Positions 1 to 8,907 of a stretch of 14,730 bases of DNA are shown one piece after another. Made by a program: the position numbers and the translations under genes. Numbering within the stretch: position 1 is the stretch's first letter; every line of letters starts with the position of its first letter. The stretch is taken from positions 1 to 14,730 of the forward strand of contig JAFUXE010000060.1 in NCBI GenBank assembly GCA_017477205.1. Direction: 5' to 3'. A model generated the notes under the pieces. It worked only from the letters and a program-made list of their open reading frames with translations. It made no database searches and was not told the origin of the DNA. This DNA is from Alloprevotella sp. (GTDB lineage: Bacteria > Bacteroidota > Bacteroidia > Bacteroidales > Bacteroidaceae).

Positions 1-245
1 ACGTAGGGGGTGTTAATACGTATATAGCGCGGGTGCGCAAGCTGTTCGCAGCCGCGCTCGTCCCACTCCGTCTCGACAAGTGCCAGGGGCTGCAGAAGGC
101 GGTACGTCCCGGCACTCCGCCTCGTCTTGGGAATGCGCACGACAAAGCTCCGGCACCCCTCCTCTTCTGTCAGCAGGTGCGCTATCACGGCGTTGTCGCC
201 GTACTTCACGGTGCCCAAAACAATGGCGCGGCTCTTTGTCAGCAT
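1..245 (-). CDS. recO: DNA repair protein RecO, N-terminal part (runs off the left edge)
   Basis: Reading the minus strand from the ATG at 245 gives about 81 residues beginning MLTKSRAIVLGTVKYGDNAV, followed by HLLTEEEG, FVVRIPK and LLQPLALVE. This is the N-terminal OB-fold of RecO, which in Bacteroidales typically starts ML-K-KAIVL-KYGD. RecO binds SSB-coated single-stranded DNA with RecR and loads RecA at gaps. The gene is cut by the window, so its C-terminal zinc-binding and helical part is not visible. An in-frame ATG lies 18 bases upstream (263), but it overlaps the promoter-like TACTTTTG, so 245 is preferred. It is divergent from recJ. Confidence 0.9.
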   Translation of the reverse strand, partial: MLTKSRAIVLGTVKYGDNAVIAHLLTEEEGCRSFVVRIPKTRRSAGTYRLLQPLALVETEWDERGCEQLAHPRYIRINTPY

Positions 246-250
246 GAGCG

Positions 251-258
251 CAAAAGTA
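251..258 (-). promoter_or_regulatory. Putative recO -7 promoter element
   Basis: TACTTTTG on the minus strand matches the Bacteroidetes -7 consensus TAnnTTTG exactly. The -33 element is degenerate (TTTC instead of TTTG about 20 bases upstream). The element ends only 5 bases before the recO ATG at 245, which implies a leaderless or nearly leaderless message. Confidence 0.55.
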
Positions 259-291
259 AGCATTCGGGACTTAAAATTGAAATTTTTTCGC

Positions 292-311
292 TCCGAAGGA
301 TGTGCTTCGGA
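292..311. repeat. Inverted repeat (hairpin) in the recO-recJ divergent gap
   Basis: TCCGAAG (292-298) and CTTCGGA (305-311) form a perfect 7-bp stem with the loop GATGTG, 40 bases before recJ. No U-run follows on either strand, so a terminator is unlikely. It could be a leader hairpin of recJ or a regulator site. A weak -7-like TACTTTAG (one mismatch) follows at 322-329 and could serve recJ. Confidence 0.55.
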
Positions 312-351
312 AGATTCTTCGTACTTTAGCGGGCTCAAAGGCGAAAGAAAC

Positions 352-2070
352 ATGGAATACAGGTGGACATACGAGGCACCCACACCGCTTCAGGCGGCGG
401 CGGCACAGCGCATGGCAGAGGAGACACATCTGCATCCGGCACTGACGAAGCTGCTCATTGAGCGCGGACTCACGACAAGCAGCGAGGTGCGCCGGTTCTT
501 CCGCCCGCAGCTGTCCGACCTGCACGATCCCTTCCTCATGGACGACATGGCGAAGGCCGTGGAACGCCTCAACCGCGCACTGGGCCACAAGGAGCGCATC
601 CTCGTCTATGGCGACTACGACGTTGACGGCTGCACGGCGGTGGCCTTGGTCTATAAGTTCCTCTCTCAGTATTATTCCAACATCGACACCTACATCCCCG
701 ACCGCTACGAGGAAGGCTACGGCATATCCATGAAGGGTATTGACTATGCGCGGCAGTCGGGCGTGAAGCTCATCATCGTCCTGGACTGCGGCATCAAGGC
801 CGTGGAGGAGGTGACCTACGCGAAGGAACAGGGTATAGACTTCATCATCTGCGACCACCACGTGCCCGACGACGTGCTGCCGCCAGCCGTAGCCATTCTG
901 AACCCAAAGCGTCGCGACAACAGCTATCCCTACGAACATCTCTCTGGCTGCGGTGTAGGCTTCAAACTGATGCAGGCATTCGCCATCAGCAACGGAATAG
1001 AGTTCAACCGCCTGGTGGAACTGCTGGACTTGTGTGCCGTGAGCATTGCGGCGGACATCGTGCCCATCATGGGCGAAAACCGCATCTTGGCATGGCACGG
1101 CCTGCGCTGCTTGAACTCCAATCCTTCCACGGGTCTGCAGGCCATCATTGAGGTGTGCGGCCTTGGCGAGCGTGAGCTGACGCTGAACGACATCATCTTC
1201 CGCATCGGCCCGCGCATCAATGCTTCGGGGCGCGTGCAGAACGGTCGCGAAGCCGTCATGCTGTTGGTGGAAAAGGACTATGCCGTGGCACTGGAGATGG
1301 CGGGACGCATAAACCTCTACAACGAGGCGCGCAAGGATTTGGACAAGCAGATGACGGAGGACGCCATTGATCGCGTACGCCGCATGCCCAATCTGGAACA
1401 GAAGCGCGCCATCGTATGCTACAACCCCGAATGGCACAAGGGCGTCATCGGTATCGTGGCCTCGCGCCTGACGGAACAGTACTATCGCCCCGTCGTCGTG
1501 CTGACGGAGAACGAAGGCATGGCGACAGGCTCGGCACGCAGCGTGAGCGGCTTTGACGTTTACAAGGCCGTGCAGTCGTGCGGCGACCTGCTGGAGAACT
1601 TCGGAGGCCACACCTACGCGGCCGGGCTTTCCATGCGCGTGGAACACGTAGAAGAGTTCTCGCGCCGCTTTGAGCGCTACGTGGAGGAGCACATTTTGGA
1701 TGAGCAAACGGAAGCCACGCAGCCCATTGACGGCTTCCTGGATTTCTCCGACGTGACGTTCGACTTCTACCGCCAGCTGCGGCGCTTTGCACCCTTCGGC
1801 CCCGAGAACGAGCGCCCCGTCTTCTGCACACGCCGCGTCTATGACTACGGAACAAGCAAGGTCGTGGGGCGCGGACAGGAGCACATCAAGTTGGAATTGG
1901 TTGACAACAAGAGCAATACGGTCATGAACGGCATTGCTTTCGGGCAGAGCTCACAGGCGCGGTACATCAAGACACGGCAGGCCTTTGACATCTGCTACAG
2001 CGTGGAGGAAAACACGCACAAGCGCGGCGAGGTGCAGTTGCAAATCATCGGCATCAAGCCCTGCGAATAG
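352..2070 (+). CDS. recJ: Single-stranded-DNA-specific 5'-3' exonuclease RecJ
   Basis: The product has 572 residues and is complete for the family. DHH-superfamily motifs are visible in order: GDYDVDG (87-93), LDCG (144-147), DHH (168-170), GPRINASGRV (286-295), then DHHA1-domain motifs WHKGVIGIVASRL (361-373) and FGGHTYAAG (417-425). The PFGPENERPVF stretch (481-491) opens the OB-like C-terminal domain. RecJ degrades the 5' end of single-stranded DNA, usually after unwinding by RecQ, in RecF-pathway repair and mismatch repair. The ATG at 352 was chosen because MEYRW...TPLQAAAAQ resembles Bacteroidales RecJ starts and follows an A-rich GGCGAAAGAAAC leader. The frame stays open further upstream, but that extension is not RecJ-like. 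recQ follows after 13 bases. Confidence 0.97.
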   Translation: MEYRWTYEAPTPLQAAAAQRMAEETHLHPALTKLLIERGLTTSSEVRRFFRPQLSDLHDPFLMDDMAKAVERLNRALGHKERILVYGDYDVDGCTAVALVYKFLSQYYSNIDTYIPDRYEEGYGISMKGIDYARQSGVKLIIVLDCGIKAVEEVTYAKEQGIDFIICDHHVPDDVLPPAVAILNPKRRDNSYPYEHLSGCGVGFKLMQAFAISNGIEFNRLVELLDLCAVSIAADIVPIMGENRILAWHGLRCLNSNPSTGLQAIIEVCGLGERELTLNDIIFRIGPRINASGRVQNGREAVMLLVEKDYAVALEMAGRINLYNEARKDLDKQMTEDAIDRVRRMPNLEQKRAIVCYNPEWHKGVIGIVASRLTEQYYRPVVVLTENEGMATGSARSVSGFDVYKAVQSCGDLLENFGGHTYAAGLSMRVEHVEEFSRRFERYVEEHILDEQTEATQPIDGFLDFSDVTFDFYRQLRRFAPFGPENERPVFCTRRVYDYGTSKVVGRGQEHIKLELVDNKSNTVMNGIAFGQSSQARYIKTRQAFDICYSVEENTHKRGEVQLQIIGIKPCE

Positions 2071-2083
2071 CTTTTCTTGGTTT

Positions 2084-3997
2084 ATGGAAGCAGTTGGGGA
2101 AGAAAAGCTTTTGTCTATCCTGCACGAGTATTGGGGATACGATAGCTTCCGCAGCATTCAGCCAGACATCATCCGCAGCATCCTGGCCGGGCATGACACG
2201 CTCGGCCTCATGCCTACAGGCGGCGGCAAAAGCCTCACGTTCCAGGTTCCCGCCATGGCGCTGGACGGCGTCTGTATCGTCATCACGCCCCTCGTCGCCC
2301 TGATGAAGGACCAGGTACAAGCACTGAGACAGCGCGGCATCCCCGCATGTGCGATATACAGCGGCCAGACGCAGGACGAGGTATCGCGCCATCTGGACAA
2401 CTGCGTGCTGGGCGGCAACAAACTGCTCTACGTCTCCCCCGAACGCCTCGGCTCAAGCCTGTTCCAGAAGAAGGTGAGCCACATGCGCGTCAGCCTCATC
2501 ACCGTGGACGAGGCGCACTGCATTTCACAGTGGGGCCACGACTTCCGACCCTCCTATCTGGAAATCCGCACGCTGCGCGCGTTTGTCCCAGAGGCTCCCG
2601 TGCTGGCACTGACGGCAACGGCAACGCCGCGCGTCGTAAAGGACATACAGCACAGCCTGCAGCGGACACCAGAGGATGCACCCTTCGAGGTCTTCAAGAT
2701 GTCCTTTCAGAGGGACAACCTCTCCTACGTCGTACGACAGACGGAGGACAAATACGGCGAATTGCTCCACATCCTCCGCAGCGTCCCCGGCTCTACAATC
2801 ATCTACACGCGCAGCCGCGCAGGATGCCGCGACCTTGCCCGTGACCTCGTAGCCGACGGCGAAACGGCACTGTACTACCACGCTGGACTCCCCAGCTTTG
2901 AGAAGGACGAGCGCCAACGGCGGTGGCAGGAGGGCGAGGTGCGCATCATCGTGGCGACGAACGCCTTCGGCATGGGCATTGACAAAGCCGATGTGCGCCT
3001 GGTGCTCCACATGGACCTTCCCGACAGTCTCGAAGCTTACTTTCAGGAAGCCGGGCGTGCCGGGCGCGACGGCCGGCGTGCCTACGCCGTCATGCTGTAC
3101 GCCAAGAGGGATGCCGCCACGATACGGCGGCGCATGCCCGATATTTTCCCTGAGAAAGCGTATATCCGCAAAGTCTATGACCGCCTAGGGTACTTTTTCC
3201 AGATAGCCATAGGTGCCGGACGCAACGCCCGCTTTGCCTTCGACCTGGGACAGTTCTGCCGCAACTACCACTACTTTCCCATTCCCGTCGTCAGCGCACT
3301 GAACATCCTCACGCGGGCCGGCTACATACACTTTGAGGAGAATGCGGAGTATGCCTCGCGCCTTACGTTCACCGTACGCCGCGACGAACTCTACCGTCTC
3401 CACATGGTTTCCGAGAACGAGGACAAGGTCATTCAGGCCATGCTGCGCATCTATGCAGGCCTGTTTTCCGACTACGTATATATCGAGGAGAAACGCATCG
3501 CCGCCCTCATCGGCCTGACGGAGCGGGACGTTTTCGAGGCACTGGCTGCCCTTTCGCACTCGCACATCGTAAACTATATACCCCGCCGCCGGACACCCGT
3601 CGTCACCTTCATGACCGGCCGCGAACAGGGCAGCGACCTGGAACTGGGACGTGACATCTACGAGGACCGCCTCAAAGACTACAAGCAGCGCATCGCGGCC
3701 GTCCTGGAATATGCCACGAACCACGACATGTGCCGCAGCGCCTTCATGCAACGATACTTCGGTGACACGGAAAAGGACTGCGGCATCTGCGACGTGTGTC
3801 TGGAGCGCAAGCCGCATCCTGCCACGCACGACTTGCAGGAACGCATCCTTGACATCCTCGCTGACGGCCGTCTCCATGCCATCGATGAATTCCGCTTGAG
3901 CGGCTTCGCCTCCACGGAGATATCCAGCACCCTGAAGCGCCTCGTGGCGGAAGAAAGAGTGGGCCTTGCTGCGGGGAAATACAAACTCCTAAAATAA
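2084..3997 (+). CDS. recQ: RecQ family ATP-dependent DNA helicase
   Basis: The product has 637 residues. Superfamily 2 helicase motifs are clear: PTGGGKS (44-50, Walker A), DEAH (142-145) followed by the RecQ aromatic loop CISQWGHDFRPSY, TATAT (177-181), AFGMGIDK (294-301) and QEAGRAGRDG (321-330). The RecQ zinc site is C550, C566, C569 and C572. About 200 residues separate the last helicase motif from the zinc cysteines, far more than in E. coli RecQ, and only about 65 residues follow them, so there is no HRDC domain. This is a 3'-5' unwinding enzyme that generates substrate for RecJ. The ATG at 2084 lies 13 bases after the recJ stop, so the two are very probably cotranscribed. Confidence 0.96.
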   Translation: MEAVGEEKLLSILHEYWGYDSFRSIQPDIIRSILAGHDTLGLMPTGGGKSLTFQVPAMALDGVCIVITPLVALMKDQVQALRQRGIPACAIYSGQTQDEVSRHLDNCVLGGNKLLYVSPERLGSSLFQKKVSHMRVSLITVDEAHCISQWGHDFRPSYLEIRTLRAFVPEAPVLALTATATPRVVKDIQHSLQRTPEDAPFEVFKMSFQRDNLSYVVRQTEDKYGELLHILRSVPGSTIIYTRSRAGCRDLARDLVADGETALYYHAGLPSFEKDERQRRWQEGEVRIIVATNAFGMGIDKADVRLVLHMDLPDSLEAYFQEAGRAGRDGRRAYAVMLYAKRDAATIRRRMPDIFPEKAYIRKVYDRLGYFFQIAIGAGRNARFAFDLGQFCRNYHYFPIPVVSALNILTRAGYIHFEENAEYASRLTFTVRRDELYRLHMVSENEDKVIQAMLRIYAGLFSDYVYIEEKRIAALIGLTERDVFEALAALSHSHIVNYIPRRRTPVVTFMTGREQGSDLELGRDIYEDRLKDYKQRIAAVLEYATNHDMCRSAFMQRYFGDTEKDCGICDVCLERKPHPATHDLQERILDILADGRLHAIDEFRLSGFASTEISSTLKRLVAEERVGLAAGKYKLLK

Positions 3998-4036
3998 AAG
4001 GTTTCCTAATCAGAACATACACATACCACTAACGAC

Positions 4037-4978
4037 ATGAGCATACTCTACATCATCATCGGCCTTGTGGCCATCGGCTGGGGGGCAGACCGCTTCACTG
4101 ACGGTGCGGGTGCCCTCGCACGCCGTTTCCGTGTTCCCGAAATCATCATCGGCCTGACCATCGTGGGCTTCGGCACCAGCCTGCCCGAGTTTTGCGTGAG
4201 CTTTGTCGCCGCCCTTGAGGGCAGTGCCGACATTGCACTGGGCAACGTCGTGGGCAGCAACATCTTTAACGCCCTGCTCATCGTGGGCCTTGCCGCCCTC
4301 GTTGCCCCCATCCGCGTGGAGCACAGTACGGTCATGGGCGACCTTCCCTTCTCCGTTATGGCCTGCGCCATGCTTGCCGCCATGTCCTTCGACGGCCACG
4401 TTTCACGCCTGGATGCCCTGCTGCTCGTCTGCGTGTTTGCTGTCTATATGCTGCGCGCGTTGCGCATGGCCCGCACCAAGCATATCGAGGTGGAGGATGC
4501 CTCTGCGGCTCCCGTGCGAAGCCTTGTCTGGTGCCTCGCATGGCTCGTCGTCGGCATGGGATGCCTTGTCGTCGGAAGCCGTCTCTTCGTCTATGGGGCC
4601 ACGGACATTGCACGTAGCCTCGGAGTGAGCGAGGCCATCGTCGGCCTCACCATCGCCGCTGCCGGGACATCCCTGCCCGAGCTGGCCACGAGCGTCACCG
4701 CTGCCCGCAAGGGGCAGGCGGGAATAGCCCTTGGCAACGTCATAGGCTCCTGCGTATTCAATGTATTCTTCGTCATCGGCGTCACAGGTCTCGTCGCCCC
4801 TATGTCCGCAGCCGGCATCACAACCCTTGACCTCGTCACGATGATGTGCTCCATGCTGCTGGTATGGGGCCTGTCGTTCACGAAGCACGAGGTGAGCCGC
4901 TGGGAGGGTGCCCTGCTCACGCTTCTGTTCCTGGGCTACATGACGTGGCTCGTTCTCCACGAACTCGGCGTGGCATAA
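4037..4978 (+). CDS. Calcium/sodium antiporter, CaCA family (YrbG/CaxA type)
   Basis: The product is a 313-residue, highly hydrophobic membrane protein with about ten predicted transmembrane segments. It carries the two inverted alpha-repeats of the cation/calcium exchanger family: GTSLPEF (46-52) with GNVVGSNIFN (69-78), and GTSLPEL (210-216) with GNVIGSCVFN (233-242). The glutamates E51 and E215 match the ion-binding glutamates of the archaeal NCX structure. It exchanges Na+ or H+ for Ca2+ across the inner membrane; the exact ion preference cannot be read from sequence. In the second repeat the usual Asn of GSN is Cys239. The gene starts 39 bases after recQ with no clear promoter between, so it may be the last gene of the recJ-recQ unit. 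Confidence 0.93.
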   Translation: MSILYIIIGLVAIGWGADRFTDGAGALARRFRVPEIIIGLTIVGFGTSLPEFCVSFVAALEGSADIALGNVVGSNIFNALLIVGLAALVAPIRVEHSTVMGDLPFSVMACAMLAAMSFDGHVSRLDALLLVCVFAVYMLRALRMARTKHIEVEDASAAPVRSLVWCLAWLVVGMGCLVVGSRLFVYGATDIARSLGVSEAIVGLTIAAAGTSLPELATSVTAARKGQAGIALGNVIGSCVFNVFFVIGVTGLVAPMSAAGITTLDLVTMMCSMLLVWGLSFTKHEVSRWEGALLTLLFLGYMTWLVLHELGVA

Positions 4979-5033
4979 GGCATCGCGCTTTTTCCTGCTC
5001 CCCGTCCCGATCCGTTTTGGGACATACTTACAC

Positions 5034-5063
5034 AGAAAGGTCGGCTTTTATGCCGACCTTTCT
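5034..5063. terminator. Bidirectional rho-independent terminator
   Basis: AGAAAGGTCGGC (5034-5045), loop TTTTAT, and GCCGACCTTTCT (5052-5063) form a perfect 12-bp stem. It lies between the convergent antiporter gene (+) and the lipoprotein gene (-). U-rich tracts within the stem and after it (CGTTTGCTTT on the plus strand) suit termination in both directions. A weaker inverted repeat GTCCC...GGGAC lies just before it (5004-5023). Confidence 0.88.
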
Positions 5064-5105
5064 CGTTTGCTTTGCCTGATGCCGCCTTGTGCGGGGAAAA
5101 TATAG

Positions 5106-5402
5106 CTATATCTCCTCAGGAACGATGCTGCGGAGGTAGTTCCAGTCGCCGGCATTCGCGTCGGGCGTGAAGCTGGCTTCGGAGGAGAGTTCTTCCTTCG
5201 GCTGGGGAGTCTCCTGCGGCGTTTCCATACGGCGCACGGGTTCCCGTGGCGGCACGCCATAGAGCAGGCGGATGGGTTCGTCCTCTTCTATGGGCGTAGG
5301 TGGCGGGCCGTAGAGATCCGGCTCGTCGTTCTCGCGTGAGCAACCGCATGAGGTAATCACGAAGAGGCTCAGCGTGGCAAGGTGTACTTTCTTCAGTTTC
5401 AT
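5106..5402 (-). CDS. Small lipoprotein with YGxPP motifs, likely partner of the upstream radical SAM maturase
   Basis: The product has 98 residues. MKLKKVHLATLSLFVITSC is a short lipoprotein signal peptide; the lipobox ITSC puts the lipidated cysteine at C19, with a second cysteine at C21. The mature part is acidic and proline-rich, with two related motifs, LYGPPP (30-35) and LLYGVPP (46-52), then a low-complexity PQETPQPKEE stretch and the tail GDWNYLRSIVPEEI. There is no enzymatic domain. It starts 34 bases after the maturase stop, so the two genes are probably cotranscribed. From memory, Bacteroidales maturases of this type sit beside lipoproteins with YG-P motifs (the rSAM/lipoprotein system of the TIGR04133/TIGR04134 models). 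Membership is likely from context but was not checked, and this copy is short. Confidence 0.75.
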   Translation of the reverse strand: MKLKKVHLATLSLFVITSCGCSRENDEPDLYGPPPTPIEEDEPIRLLYGVPPREPVRRMETPQETPQPKEELSSEASFTPDANAGDWNYLRSIVPEEI

Positions 5403-5436
5403 GGTTGCTGTTGGTTTGGGAATGGTGTTCTATGTA

Positions 5437-6519
5437 TCAAGCTTCGCCGCATTCTCCGTTGAGGAGGCGGTAGTTGCAGAGGGTGAGCGTGCCGTCATCG
5501 TCGCGCAGGTGGAAGCCGTTGCCTTCGCAGTAGCGGAACACCTTGCAGTCTGCGCAGGGTGCGTCCTGCCGCATCCAGCTGCGGTCACGGAAGGGCTGGA
5601 AGCGGTTCTGCCATACGTCCCAGAAGTCGTCGCGGTAGATGTTGCCCTGGTCGAAGCGACTGCGCACGCTCAGGCATCCGGAGATGCTGCCGTCCGCCAG
5701 CACGGAGGCCACCGTCAGGCCCGCATGGCAGCGGTAGGGATGGTTCCTGACGCGCCCTTCGTAGTCTCCGAGGAAGCCCTCACAGCTGTAGTAGGTGTCC
5801 ATGCCCTGCGGCTCGCGGCGACATTCTGCCACGAAGTCCAGCACGCGGCGGTATTCCTCCGTCGTGAGGCGCATATCCGCGTCGTCCTTGGCGCGTCCGG
5901 AGGGGAACACGGTGGCAATGCGCCAATGCTCCACACCCATGCGTCGCAACATCTCCCGCATGCGTGGCAGCTCGCTGATGTTGCGGCGGTTCACGCAGGT
6001 GATGACGTCCCAGACGATGCCTTTCGTGTAGGTCAGCAGGTGGATGGCTTGCAGGGCACGGCGAAAGCTGTCCCCATGTCCGCGCATCCAGTTGTGGCTG
6101 TCCTCCAGTCCGTCCAGGCTGACGGAGATGGCTTCCAGCCCGGCTTCGATGCAGCGAGCGAGCATGTCGCGGTCAAGCAGCATGCCGTTTGTGACGAAGC
6201 CCCAGTGGAAGCCGCGCCGCCGTATCTCGCGACCGCAGTCGAGGAGGTCGGGGCGTACGAGCGGCTCGCCGCCCACGGTGTAAACGTCCACGTAGTTCGG
6301 GTCGGTGTGGCGCGCCACGCTGTCCAGGACGGACGCGAAGTCCCCGAAGGGCATGTCGCGGCGCTTCTCCTCGGGCAGGCATGCACTGCCACAATGGCGG
6401 CAGCGCAGGTTGCAGCGCAACGTACACTCCCAGAACAGTACGCGCAGCGGATGCTGGCGCTTCTGCATTTCGCGGCGCGCCACGCCCTGTTCCAGCAGGC
6501 GTATGGTCTGGGAGTCCAT
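5437..6519 (-). CDS. Radical SAM/SPASM maturase, rSAM/lipoprotein system type
   Basis: The product has 360 residues. The radical SAM 4Fe-4S motif CX3CX2C is C36-C40-C43 within FWECTLRCNLRCRHCGSAC; GGEP (83-86) is the SAM-binding motif. The C-terminal SPASM-type cysteines C264, C282, C322, C325, C331 and C348 could hold auxiliary clusters. The stretch FRYCEGNGFHLRD and the phrase SLDGLEDSHNWMRGH resemble, from memory, the Bacteroidales TIGR04133 family. Such enzymes normally modify a peptide or protein side chain; the substrate here is unknown but the adjacent lipoprotein is the obvious candidate. The gene begins 24 bases after the gyrB stop, so it probably depends on the gyrB promoter. Function beyond radical SAM chemistry is inference. 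Confidence 0.92.
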   Translation of the reverse strand: MDSQTIRLLEQGVARREMQKRQHPLRVLFWECTLRCNLRCRHCGSACLPEEKRRDMPFGDFASVLDSVARHTDPNYVDVYTVGGEPLVRPDLLDCGREIRRRGFHWGFVTNGMLLDRDMLARCIEAGLEAISVSLDGLEDSHNWMRGHGDSFRRALQAIHLLTYTKGIVWDVITCVNRRNISELPRMREMLRRMGVEHWRIATVFPSGRAKDDADMRLTTEEYRRVLDFVAECRREPQGMDTYYSCEGFLGDYEGRVRNHPYRCHAGLTVASVLADGSISGCLSVRSRFDQGNIYRDDFWDVWQNRFQPFRDRSWMRQDAPCADCKVFRYCEGNGFHLRDDDGTLTLCNYRLLNGECGEA

Positions 6520-6543
6520 GTCTTGTTGGCTATGAGGTTTTCC

Positions 6544-8586
<2,043 letters not shown>

Positions 8587-8590
8587 TTAT

Positions 8591-8610
8591 CGTACACGCG
8601 CGTGCGCGTG
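8591..8610. other. 20-bp alternating purine-pyrimidine tract (Z-DNA-prone)
   Basis: CGTACACGCGCGTGCGCGTG alternates pyrimidine and purine without a break and is mostly CG and CA/TG steps, the classic Z-forming composition. It lies just upstream of the putative gyrB -7 element, across the expected -33 region. Confidence 0.75.
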
Positions 8611-8715
8611 ACTTTTTTTGAAGGTTTTTTCGCAAGCACCGCGTCCTCCGCGTCACCGTCTATGGTTTCCCTGCCAACTTCAAGAACCTGTAGCCGCAGA
8701 CATTCAACGTACAGC

Positions 8716-8759
8716 AAGGACGAGGGTGCAGCCGGATTGCCGACTGTGCCCTCGCCCTT
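8716..8759 (+). terminator. Long hairpin, terminator-like, in the gyrB-hexosaminidase gap
   Basis: AAGG-A-CGAGGGTGCAG... pairs with ...CTGTGCCCTCG-C-CCTT: a stem of about 19 pairs with two G-U wobbles and two mismatches around the loop ATTG, followed on the plus strand by TTCTGC. It resembles a rho-independent terminator on the plus strand, but I see no gene ending into it. The rest of this 378-base divergent gap (8530-8907) holds the two promoters, the alternating tract, and a short imperfect 9-base tandem repeat (8639-8656). Confidence 0.55.
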
Positions 8760-8807
8760 TTCTGCACTATTTCCTGACCCAGTCCCCACTTTCGACGCCC
8801 TCTTTGC

Positions 8808-8837
8808 TTGTACATACAAAAGAAAAGCGTATCTTTG
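8808..8837 (+). promoter_or_regulatory. Promoter of the GH20 hexosaminidase gene
   Basis: TTG (8808-8810), a 19-base spacer, and TATCTTTG (8830-8837) match the Bacteroidetes housekeeping promoter TTG-N19-TAnnTTTG exactly. The predicted start lies about 65 bases before the ATG at 8908, and the leader is A-rich (GGACAAAGAAACAAACAAAA). Confidence 0.82.
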
Positions 8838-8907
8838 CCGTGGAATCATTTTCGACGTATCGGCATACAAATACGGACAAAGAAACAAACAAAATAGACT
8901 TTCGGCT

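Noticed and set aside
127..351. Upstream in-frame extension of recJ (75 extra codons)
   Set aside because: It overlaps recO on the opposite strand and has no similarity to RecJ N-termini. The ATG at 352 gives the expected length and sequence.
271..1884. 537-codon open frame antisense to recJ
   Set aside because: Same reason: the low-information antisense frame lies over a well-conserved recJ.
8716..8759. tRNA or riboswitch in the gyrB-hexosaminidase gap
   Set aside because: There is no cloverleaf, no TTCGA-type T-loop and no multi-stem aptamer layout; only a single long hairpin is visible.
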